This document shows positions 55,019 through 64,000 of a stretch of DNA of 64,000 nt, in pieces (the first letter of the stretch is position 1; the number at the start of each line of letters is the position of its first letter). This DNA comes from Agapetus fuscipes. Lineage: Eukaryota; Arthropoda; Insecta; Trichoptera; Glossosomatidae. The notes under the pieces were generated by a model. The model was not told where the DNA came from, did not search any database, and saw nothing but the letters and a program-made list of their open reading frames with translations. A program made the position numbers and the translations under genes. The stretch is taken from NCBI GenBank assembly GCA_951799405.1, contig OX637346.1:8455215-8519214 (forward strand), written 5' to 3'.

Positions 55019-56340
55019 TCAGGTAAGAAAGAGGGACGCCGTGGAGCTGACAGAAGGTAGACGTCGTGGCTTCGAAATGTGCGAGACCATAGCGGAATAA
55101 GAGGTGTGGAAGAGTTGTTCCGGACAGCGCAGGTTTGCAAAACCTTTGTGATTGCCAAAGTCGGGGATAACTGACATGGAATTTACAGAATAAGAATATA
55201 TTGTTACGAACTATGAGTTGTGTGTACAGGGACGTAGTTTTCTGGTATGTGTGTGTTTGCCTCTAGCATAATCTACTATGAGTTTGTGTATATGTACCTA
55301 CCTAAGCACGCTAGTGTGTGTCAAACAATCTGGCTCTAGTATGATCCATTATAAGAGTATTCGTACGTGGGCGTAAGCAGGCTAGTTTGTGTGCGTATAG
55401 AACAATCCAGTATAGAAGAATCTGGAATACACGAGAAACTTTCATATGAACAGTATAAATAAGAGCCGCAATGGTGCAGAAAACCAGAGTCGCTTGAAAC
55501 ATTGTGATGTGAAGTTTATAGAACTAGAAAAGCACTGTGTAACCGTATATTGTGCAAAATAAATAAATTGCAGTTTAATGAAAAATAAAGTAAAATCATA
55601 AAAATATTTTTATATTGAGAAAAAAAAAACTGAGCACGCGTAGGGTATTTTAAGACTCTTCAAGAAGATCGCATTGAATGGCTTAGCAATGCGTGTCCCT
55701 TGACTTTTGACTGATATAGTGACATGTGAACTGTATGGTTTTCTAAGAACCCCTCTGGCGGGAAATGCCCTCCTTGTAGCCATCAATAGATCGCTTTTAC
55801 AGCCTGCGTGATCCCATTTTAGATATATACGCCGGCAAAAAAATATTTCGGCCTCAAATATTTAATATGGGAAATAAATTGGATTCTGGTGTGTAGTAAT
55901 GAAAAGATTTTTTCGTGTATGTAATAAGATTTGCTTGGAAAATTATGGGTTGGGTTATTGGTCATTCATTTATACTCGTAGGTATCCAGACAAACTTATG
56001 TTGATACAAACTGATATATGAGGAAGTAGTGGACATAACGAGAACTTAAGGACTACTCAGAACATCAGAAATGAAAGTTTTTTTAATCATCAGAGGTAGA
56101 ACATCCGTGATAACAACATGATGTCCAGATGATATCCAGAATCATAATAAAAGGATAGTCTGTATGAAGAAGGTTATGACTCTGGAGGAATTGAAAGAAG
56201 TGTGTAAGGACAGAAAGAAATGGCGGTTAATCTGTGATGTTGGCGGCTAGGGTTTTTTAAATAAGAATTTGTTTTCTATTAGTTTTTGATGTCCATACAT
56301 GTTATAATTTGTTGATTAAAAAAATGTAATTTGCTGTGTA
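55019..56340. other. Intron sequence, mostly unassigned
   Basis: 55240-55420 is GT-rich and resembles 12880-13010 in reverse. 56090-56250 includes an AAAGAAATGGCGG patch. No gene seen. Confidence 0.3.
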
Positions 56341-56605
56341 TGTTCCTTGACTGATAGGTTGGTATACGGCTGACCATCCATGCTGTAGAAAATGGTTCAC
56401 TTTACCAATGTCACCCCTGTTTCAGGGTAGGTCGGCAGGAGTTGCAGGGTGTATATCCATTTGAGATTCGGGTTTTTATATTGTAGGATTACATGCAGCA
56501 TGTTTAAGCGCAAACTTAAACATGCCTGTTTTGTGAAAATGCATGTAATGTGAATCTCTAATGTTACTTATATTTTGCAACTTAGATTAGATTCGATTAG
56601 ATGTT
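56341..56605 (+). repeat. Repeat A, full copy, second subfamily
   Basis: GTTCCTTGACTGATAGGTTG head, CATGCTGTAGAAAATGG, tail CAACTTAGATTAGATTCGAT. Confidence 0.9.
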
Positions 56606-57395
56606 GATATGGACATAGTGAGAAAGAGCAGATCCAGGAGGTGATTTTGAAGAGATTATGCCGTAAGAACGAACCATGAAAGATTCGCACACATCGTAGC
56701 TAATGAAATGTCATTAGGTCAACGCCTGGATCAGAGATCTTAAAGACGGAAAGATGGATGATTTTTTTGGTGGGAATATTATGTCCTAGAATTGGATGAT
56801 AATTTAAAAGTCTTTTGTATTGGACGAATGAAAAATTGACGAGTTTTTGGAAATTCAAGAATTTTGAAAATAGTTTTATGCTGCTAATCATATTTTCAAA
56901 AATGTTATCGACCTTTTTCGTGGCTTAATCTGTCACTGATTGATGATGATGAATTTTTACAACTTATCAAAGTTTCCATATACATATTGACCAAATATGG
57001 CGTCATGTAGTAGCCAGGAGCTCTCATCTTATTTTGAAAGAAAGCCTGAGCCATAGATTCCCATTTTTTTTTAAACATTGCAATCTTTCCGTCCTTGAAT
57101 CTAATATTGCGTACACTGGACATTTTTTACCCGAGAAGTAACGCTCAATTTATTGTGTTGAATAATTTGAAAACTTTAATTTCCAAGCAAAGCCTGCAAA
57201 CGACAATATTATGACAACAAAACCCCGAAAATTACAATAATATTCATTGCATTATTCAACCATGATGGGAGAATCCTAACCACGATATTTTGAATGGAGG
57301 TTGTGAATGTAAACGGTAGTACATATCACCGGTGTAAAGGTAATTATTCCTCTCTGGGAATCCCAAGTTTGCTTATTTACATTACCTCCGTACCC
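56606..57395. other. Intron sequence, nothing recognised
   Basis: Short chance ORFs only. Confidence 0.4.
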
Positions 57396-57530
57396 CAAGT
57401 GTAAAACTTCACGTTCATAACGTTTTACCAAAAGCATCTGAAAACTCAAACGCTCTCTAAAGGCGTGGTTTTAGTTTCCATACATTCTTTGGTGAACTCT
57501 GTTTATGAGTTCAGTTTTACACTTGTAGTA
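57396..57530. repeat. MITE B, representative copy
   Basis: A palindromic element of roughly 120-150 bp. Outer arms are CCAAGTGTAAAACTTCACGT and ACTCAGTTTTACACTTG-like. Inner words are CGTTTTACCAAAAG / CTTTTGGTGAAC, around a GCTCTCTAAAGGCGT centre. The family consensus arm is close to TTTAAACTCAACCATAGCGT. All copies I recognise lie between 17.4 and 61.6 kb, inside the long intron. No coding capacity. Confidence 0.8.
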
Positions 57531-57950
57531 CTGAAATAACGAGGCCGCGGTCTACCCACAACTTCATAAAGTCCCAACTTTAACAATACTAATACCGGGT
57601 ACAACACTAGACTAATACTGGAGACTAGCGAACTAGTGAACCAGCACCTCAGACTGCGGTATATTGGGTGCTTACATATTGAACTGGATCAAGTTCCCTC
57701 TAACTACCGTCTTGCATTAACACCAGTGAATTGAAACTTGAAAATCCAGCTTATAAGTATGTATTGTACTCTTGAAGAAGTGATAAAAATATGTAGGTAC
57801 AATTCTTCTATAAGATACGTGATCTGATTTCTTTTATATATTCTTGTGTTTTCAGCGGCGCTTTCGTCAAATATTGGTAATGTCCACGTAATGTCCTTGA
57901 CAATTTTTTTATGGTGTATAGATACATTCAAACTTTATGTTTACGTGTTT
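57531..57950. other. Intron sequence; mixed composition to 57720
   Basis: Contains GAGACTAGCGAACTAGTGAAC; no feature assigned. Confidence 0.3.
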
Positions 57951-58105
57951 CCAGGTAACCCGTTGACTTTTCTTGTTTTCGAGCCGACGTTTCAAATCGA
58001 TCACACGATTCATCATCAGTATATATATATATGAAGATGATTTACTTTCTATATTATAAATGAGCGCCGTTTTTGTATGTGTCACACCACAAGAACTTTC
58101 TCAAA
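57951..58105 (-). mobile_element. Hairpin motif next to a SINE/LINE tail fragment
   Basis: The reverse strand carries the tail GTTCTTGTGGTGTGACACAT then AAAACGGCGCTCAT, then an (AT)n tract. The motif follows: CTGATGATGAATCGTGTGAT then CGATTTGAAACG (complement of 57990-58019). The stem GAATCG / CGATTT has one G-T pair. Confidence 0.6.
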
Positions 58106-58955
58106 CTTTAGATGCTCATCATCAACATCAATGCTACTCCACCTCAGTGCCTCTGTCATCATAGCCACATTTCCCAGACTCGGACGGTATATTTGCTGGA
58201 TGTGGCACAGCAAATTCAGTCTGCTGACTTTTATTGCTCGACCCCCATTAACATCTTGGTTTAAGTACGAGTAGTACCCACCTATACTAGTTGTACCCAT
58301 GGAGGCAGTACTAAGATTTAGATGGTTGTACTGTACCTATACTTTGCCGTATGTTCTAGTGCTTTAGATAGGTACAGCCACAGATCACTGAATATAAAGG
58401 TACAGCATTACTTTAGATACAGGTCTTAGCGTTAGGCAATTCAACCACAATGCCCGTTTGCGACCTTCAATGTTTTCTGGGATGGAATGATGATGTAGGT
58501 AGTATTTTTATTCCCTCATAACGTGTCCAATGTACATCAATTTAAAAATTGTCGCATAAATTTCAGTCACCGCATTTCCTTTTTTTCTCAATTTGTTTCG
58601 AAAATAAAAATCCAACAAAATAAAATGCCGATTAATGGCAAGGGAAAGAAATTATATTTGTTTCACAATTTCGTACGTATCATCAAATACTTTATAGTGC
58701 CTTTTCAAGAATAAAATACATGTTTTATTTTCAAAGAGAAATGAAAAGTACATGTTATTACACTATGCAGGCTATTTTTAGGTATTCACCGGGCGCCAAA
58801 AGAAGGCTTTATATAATGTAATATTATATTTATAACCATTTACGTAAGCATACACCTCTTCAAGGCTCTTTTCTCTTTGAAGCCTCTTACAAGAAATAAA
58901 AACTTTTGGTCTGCAAGAAAGAAAACTTTTCGTAAACTCCCCTTTCGCGTAAAGG
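58106..58955. other. Intron sequence, nothing recognised
   Basis: AT-rich with a few mixed patches near 58110-58480. Confidence 0.4.
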
Positions 58956-59065
58956 GAAAAGTGTTTTCAAACTAAATCACTCACAAGGGATGCTGTTGTA
59001 TCTTCTATATATTTTCTCTATTTTCTAGATTGTATTAAATTTACGCGATGCTTTATACTAGCGGT
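58956..59065. repeat. MITE B, decayed
   Basis: AATCACTCACAAGGGATGCT centre and TTTACGCGATGCTTTATAC right end. Confidence 0.5.
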
Positions 59066-59774
59066 ATAGGTAACAAGCCGCGCGGTAATGTGAGGGAATT
59101 TATTTTGTTTCGCGAAAATGGTGATCACGATGGGTTGTTCGTTTGATGCTCTCAGCAAATAATCAATGCTGTATAAAAAAATGTGTACCGTTTTTTCGTA
59201 TATCTTTGTCGGAATGAAAATAGTCCGAGGAAAAAATACCCGTAGGTTTCAATTTCCTATTCCAAACAAAATATATACCTATTGAACCATATCCACGCTT
59301 TTGTAAAAAAAAAACTTAAAAAATACCCCCTTTTCTAACTTTTTTGTTACCTTATATAAATTGTTTGAAAGCAGAATATAATTAATCTTAGCAACAACAT
59401 TTTTTTGTACTCAAAAGAGATTTTCAGTTCGCATAACTGAATATTCCTTCAGGATGCAGCACACGATGAAATAAATACCTACATACAAAACTGTAATAAA
59501 ACATTGCGAAAACTTTTCAGTATTTTCCCCCCAGTGGGATTACCCTGCACTGCACTGGCTGGAGGTTCAACTTTAGCAGTGATAAGACCTCGAGAATTTT
59601 ACAGCCCTGTACACTTTAATGTGTAAAAATGTTGATGTGTTTACTTACTTGATTGTTTGAAGAACTAAACATAGCTTTGCTAATTCGATATTATTATTAT
59701 GTGAAAGTGCGGTGACATGGGATTTTAAGGCCCAGGGTGGACTTGGCTGTTGATTTCTCCATCCGAAAGTCGTA
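59066..59774. other. Intron sequence with a TTTCGCGAAA palindrome
   Basis: 59080-59170 is GC-richer and contains TTTCGCGAAA (an E2F-like half-site pair) near 59107. The rest is AT-rich. Confidence 0.3.
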
Positions 59775-60010
59775 AATGATGGGTTGATATGACACTGACT
59801 TACCATGCTGTAAGAACTTAGTGCACTTTTGCCAATGTCACCCTTGTTTCAGGAAAAGGCGCCTAGATTTGCAAGGTGAGGTTTGGTTTATTTTAAGTAC
59901 ACACGCAGCATGTGTAATCGTGAATTTACAAATGTTTGCTTGTGTGCATCCATTTAATATGAACCTAAAATATGTCTGTTTGTGAGCGCGCATTAAATAA
60001 GCCATGTGTC
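59775..60010 (+). repeat. Repeat A, diverged
   Basis: ATGGGTTGATATGACACTGA, GCCAATGTCACCCTTGTTTC and CACGCAGCATGTGTAATCG. Confidence 0.7.
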
Positions 60011-60067
60011 TATATCTTTAATGTAAAATATATTAGGCGAAGAAGATAAAACTCTTATATTACCTGT

Positions 60068-60352
60068 ACCAAGACGTTGGTGTGGTCTGTCGATAAGTAC
60101 AGCAGACTGCACTGGCTGGGGCACATTGAACAAATGAACCATCAGATCCTGGAAAAGGTGGTTATGATGATGGAACCATAAGGGCGCAGGACAGTAGGAA
60201 GACCCAGATGAAGGTAGCTGGACGGAGTGGTGGCAGACTAGCGTGCGGTTGGAGTATGGAATTGGAGGAAGAAAGCGTTGGATAGAAAGCAGTGGCTTCG
60301 GTTGATCAAGGAGTCCAAGACCCACCACGGACTGTCATACCACTTATGATAA
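60068..60352 (+). pseudogene. LINE C-terminal fragment with several stops
   Basis: In pieces: RLHWLGHIEQMNHQILEK, GRRTVGRPR, LDGVVAD, NWRKKALDRKQWLRLIKESK then THHGL. The order matches the 'LRWLGHVeRM .. GRRxxGRPRxRW .. NWRxxAxDRxxWRxLvxEAkthxGL' tail of insect LINEs. At least four in-frame stops make it a dead copy. Confidence 0.8.
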
Positions 60353-60714
60353 AGATTTCAGTAGGAGTAGCATTGGCATGCGAGACCAATATCTTTTCCT
60401 AGGTAAAGGAGTCCTCCCAAACTCCCCTGTAAGAGGAAGTTCTGTTGTTTGAGTTAGAATATAAGTAAGATAAATCTGAAATATTTAACTTTTAAATATG
60501 AAATCCTATTTCGTGGCAAGTCTTACTGTCTTTCTCTGACACTATGACAGTGGCAAAGTAACCTCCATTTTTCTCTCAGCCTTACAACTTCCCCGTTACG
60601 AGTAGCTGCCGCCTCGAAACAAATAGCGTATAACACCCAGGAGCATGTCTTCCACAATGTGCAGGCTTGCAGTCATGCTGTTACAGAGTATACGGATCAA
60701 AAAGTACTTTTTCG
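60353..60714. other. Intron sequence, nothing recognised
   Basis: Mixed composition; no family assigned. Confidence 0.35.
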
Positions 60715-60835
60715 GTGTAATTCTCAAACAGCAAAGCCATGGCTCAGCCACCACCTAACGTGATTTTTCCGTACAAAAAAACGATAATCCATGGATCAGT
60801 TACGCATAAAACGTGTTGTGAATAACTTTGTTGTA
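60715..60835 (-). repeat. MITE C, best copy
   Basis: Read in reverse: GTTATTCACAACACG, TGATCCATGGATTATCGTTT, GTACGGAAAAATCACG, GTGGCTGAGCCATGGCTTTG, then CTGTTTGAGAA. The short GTTATTC at one end is mirrored by GAGAATAAC in the copy at 47962, giving a weak TIR. Confidence 0.6.
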
Positions 60836-61493
60836 TCTTCTTATTCATGTTTTGCAGTAATTTGAAAACTATTGTTAATATAGGACTCTTTTTAGGTCGT
60901 CAAAACAACTCTGTTTTTATTTTCTGTCTTGTTATCTTTCGAGAATCATCTGAGCAATTTGCTTGAGGTCTTCTCAATATTCTTATACCACTCGAGATCT
61001 TTCTTTGACTGTCGTTTTCAAAAAATATTTCACACTGTGCTGCAATTGTGCACGTAAAAATAAACTTTTTCTTTCCCTTATCCAATAGATTATAGTTTTC
61101 AGTTTCATAACGCAATGTTGAAATTTTTCTTCTCCTAAAAATACTCATAAAATGAGAACAAAAATACTTAATGCTTTTTCTTTTCTCTACGAAGATCACA
61201 CAAATTTCATTCTCGAGAGGTAGTTAGCTATGACCAAATGTCAAAGGAAAAACTTTTTTCCAGAAAATCCCTTTCTATTTGTGTATCGCATGTTATTTTG
61301 GGAAACAACTATAATATCAGAAGTGTGTTTTATACTCAATAAATTTGTGTGCAGGCATGATCATTAACTAGACAGTGTTCTGTAGGCAGCATATTGTAGG
61401 CACTACCATATTATAATGCACTATATAATCTGACTAATACAATAAAGTATCCCGTTAATCGTCTAGCGGTCTCGCACATGTTTCTACATCAGA
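60836..61493. other. Intron sequence, nothing recognised
   Basis: AT-rich; a 99-residue reverse-strand open frame at 60900-61199 has no recognisable features. Confidence 0.4.
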
Positions 61494-61607
61494 GTACGTT
61501 TAAACTGAACGTAAACCAAAAAATACATGGAGACTAAAACAGCTTTTCTAGTGAGAGTTTTAGTTTTTACACATTTTTGATAAAACGGTTTAAACGTAAA
61601 GTTTGGG
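61494..61607. repeat. MITE B copy
   Basis: CGTTTAAACTGAACGTAAAC left; AAACAGCTTTTCTAGTGAGA centre; CGGTTTAAACGTAAAGTTT right. Confidence 0.75.
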
Positions 61608-62140
61608 ATACAGGCCAATGCTCCAGTCTAGCCGGGATTTGCTGGGATATTTATTGCTCACATAGACGCGGGATTTATAGGGAGATGTACTTTTATTTGC
61701 CTTTTAATTTAGACTGGCTAATGTGCCGTGCAGTTAAAAATTGGGACACTATTCTTCCATGGCTTAGCCTAGATTTTTAGCCGGATTACGTTAAATTTTG
61801 TTACCCTTTTTCCTTGTAGAAGGAAGGTAATGTTTTACTTGAGGATTAAAGTATGTTTTAGAGAGATTCAATTTTAAAAGTCTCCTGTAGCAATGTTAAC
61901 TTTTAAAAATATGATGACGAAGTGTTGATGCTTGATGTTATAAATCGTGTACTTTACAATTTAAATAGAGTCTAGAGTCGTTTTTATAAACAACATCTAG
62001 GCAGTATGCTAACAATAGGTTATCTTTATCATTACGCTAAAGATTTTTATTTCTAAAAAAAACAATTAAGATGGACTAAGAAAGTTATTGAACTAAATAT
62101 ATATTTAATGTGTTAATACACAAACAATACAAAATATAAA
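61608..62140. other. Intron sequence; mixed-composition patch 61610-61790
   Basis: The patch contains two GGGATTT / GGGATAT words and is less AT-rich. Possible regulatory sequence. Confidence 0.25.
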
Positions 62141-62142
62141 TA

Positions 62143-62912
62143 CAGTCAAACCTGGATAAGCGAGAGTTCAAGGGAGCACAATCTTATTCTCGCTAATAGA
62201 GGTTTCTCACTAACCCGAGTTTCTCGCTAATGCAGGTGCATGGGGAGCGTTTCTCTCTTATAGGGGTACGCAGCAAGAACAACTCACAAGCCACTAGTCC
62301 TCTTAATATTTCCATGTCCATGAGAGCACTCAGACTTTATAGAGTCTTTTGGTTTTATAATTTTATAATAGGTGGATTCTGGTAAATTAAGCTCCCTCTG
62401 AATTTCCCTTTCGCGATTTTCAGAATTCAAATGCATTCACTATTTTAAGTTTATCACTTAATGACAGTACTTTAATTTTCCATTTTGACATGATGCAAAA
62501 CATAACTTTTCTTCACAATTGATAACTATAAACTGAGTAAGTCCGACAAACAGGACGGTACACAGGCATACGTGTCCATTCGAAAAGAATGCGATAGAAT
62601 AATTTTAGTTCTACATAATAGAACGAGAAAACAATGCAAAAACAATGGTAGGAAGTTCCACGAAAGTTAAGAATGAGTCATAAAATAGCAGATGTTAAAT
62701 TTGTAAATAAAGCTCGGCTGTCGCTTATAGAGGTATAGATGAGTAGCAGTCTCACTTACGGAGGTCTATGAGGGAAAAACGACTCTCTCTTACAGAGGTT
62801 TCTGTTTCTCGCTAATAGAGGTTTTGGGAGCTTAAAATAACGGGTCCTGGCCATTACTCTCACTTATAGAGTTTTCTCACTTATCCAGTTCTCACTTATC
62901 CAGGTTTGACTG
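62143..62912. mobile_element. 770-bp TIR element with TA target and internal repeats
   Basis: Starts CAGTCAAACCTGGATAAGCG and ends CTTATCCAGGTTTGACTG, flanked by TA on both sides (62141-62142, 62913-62914). Internal words TAGAGGTTTCTCACTAA, ATAGAGG and CTCGCTAAT recur near both ends. End style and TA duplication suggest a Tc1/mariner (pogo-type) non-autonomous element. No transposase is seen. Confidence 0.85.
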
Positions 62913-62914
62913 TA

Positions 62915-63446
62915 TATATTTTTAATAATCCTAATGTGTATTTTTTACTTGACTTAGTTTTAAAACAATTTTCAGTTTTCAAAAACTTCTATCTTAGACG
63001 TGACTAAATAAAATGCGCATTTTTTAATATTCTTTATCTTTCATCTCGCAAATCCCTAGTCTATTTATTACATAACGTCGACTTTGTGCAGCATCCCCCC
63101 CCTCCTTAATACCCCCACACCATTCTCCTCCCCAATGTGTGGTGACGTCACACTTGAGCCTGCACTGAAGCCTCTTTATACACCCCTCCATAGTTTACAT
63201 GTCGCACACGCTGTAAAGTGGAAAGCTTTCCACCGAAAAAAACACAGCACACCAATGATCCATTTAGGTACTCCACTGGGTCAACATTTGTTTTTCATTT
63301 CATCGTGTGCTTTTTTTTCTACAGTAACGCAAATATTTTTCTACCAATACTCTTAAAATTTTGATTTCAACACGCATCGGTTTATTTAAATTGTTTGATT
63401 TTCTTTGTTAGATTTAGCACGTTTCGAATAAATAAAAAAACGGAAA
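62915..63446. other. Intron sequence with a CRE palindrome
   Basis: A C-rich tract at 63092-63140 is followed by GTGTGGTGACGTCACAC (CRE core 63143-63150). No gene seen. Confidence 0.35.
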
Positions 63447-63515
63447 ATGGGATTTTTACCCGAATTCTCGGCATGGAACACAAGCACTCTACCAACTGAT
63501 CTATCGACCGCATCG
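63447..63515 (-). mobile_element. tRNA-like SINE head, B box damaged
   Basis: Reverse strand GGTCGATAGATCAGTTGGTA then GAGTGCTTGTGTTCCATGCC. The A box is good (TAGATCAGTTGG, complement of 63492-63503). The expected B box reads GGTAAAAATCC. Confidence 0.5.
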
Positions 63516-64000
63516 AGACGACTTGAGTTATAAAAATCAACAAATTGGCTGATAGTTACTCCCGTAGGTTCTTGGAAAAGTAATTTTCAATAGTTTAGAC
63601 TGAAAAAATATTGATCCATGAATCTCTGGGGGAGTCGGAAATTTCAATTTCATGAAATCAAACTTACTTCACATTCATCCCGACATTAACAGCAAGAATA
63701 AACCTACAACACTTAGACGCACATTCAAAGCTATTTTTTTAAAGTAGCGGAACGTCTTCCTGTAAAGTTGAAAAAATTCAAGAACCTCTAGCTCCGAGGG
63801 TGTCCACTTTAGTGTCAATCGATTCATTGAAAGAAAACTATTTTCTTCCCTAAGCCAGTTGTTTTTATTTCGATGCCTCGTTGAGATAATCAATAAATAC
63901 CTTTTCCACAGGATTTATAACGACCCGGGCGATGATTTTCTTCAGTAAACATTACCACAAGGCTTCAAATACCTATAATATGTATGGTGTAGAGCTACCC
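63516..64000. other. Intron sequence to window edge
   Basis: A 72-residue reverse-strand open frame at 63675-63893 shows no recognisable domain. No acceptor plus coding exon was found before the edge. Confidence 0.35.

Larger units (their letters stand above)
16956..64000 (+). other. First coding intron of the 15485 gene, open at the right edge
   Basis: Begins with GTCAGTAT. No convincing downstream coding exon was found on the + strand, and no host gene nested on either strand. The region is a mosaic of mobile elements with a few higher-complexity islands. Short internal or alternative exons cannot be excluded. Confidence 0.55.

Overview
The window looks like AT-rich insect nuclear DNA, most likely from a moth or butterfly. 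The grounds are introns bounded by GT and AG, long non-coding stretches, frequent TAGGTACCTAC-like tracts, and heavy repeat load. No bacterial or viral gene organisation is seen and there is no CRISPR array. Organism identity is inferred from texture only.

Two host genes are supported, both on the + strand. At 1-2035 lie the last three coding exons of a gene whose 5' part is off the left edge. They encode one PDZ domain, split by a phase-1 intron, and a long low-complexity tail ending in -IFI. At about 14.7-17 kb begins a second gene. It has a CpG-rich TATA-less promoter with a well-placed Inr and DPE, a long leader with small upstream ORFs, and one 1.47-kb coding exon (15485-16955) of unrecognised function. 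That exon ends at a consensus phase-1 donor. No acceptor exon was found downstream, so 16956-64000 is read as the start of a first intron of more than 47 kb.

Between and after these exons the sequence is mostly layered transposable elements. 2.9-11.6 kb holds three terminal-inverted-repeat (TIR) elements: a Harbinger-like one at 2971-3763, a 2.5-kb element with an 8-bp target duplication at 7261-9806, and one with many TGGACATAC repeats at 10939-11544. It also holds a 23-unit minisatellite. The intron holds a 700-bp fold-back element (20208-20913), a pogo-like deletion derivative (24135-24655), a hAT-like element (28149-28891) with two other layers inside it, and a second TA-flanked TIR element (62143-62912).

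It also holds tRNA-derived SINEs, at least six decayed LINE C-terminal fragments, about 20 copies of one unnamed ~250-bp repeat ('repeat A') in at least two subfamilies, and about 14 copies of a palindromic MITE ('MITE B').

The most interesting points are three. A tRNA-like SINE shares a 40-nt 3' tail with a LINE fragment in the same window. A small hairpin motif (CTGANGA, stem, GAAA) recurs at six places and resembles a hammerhead core with one extra base. The 7261-9806 element has a duplicated end and a zinc-finger-like relic. Everything is from reading the sequence; no alignment or database search was run, and coordinates of decayed repeats are approximate.
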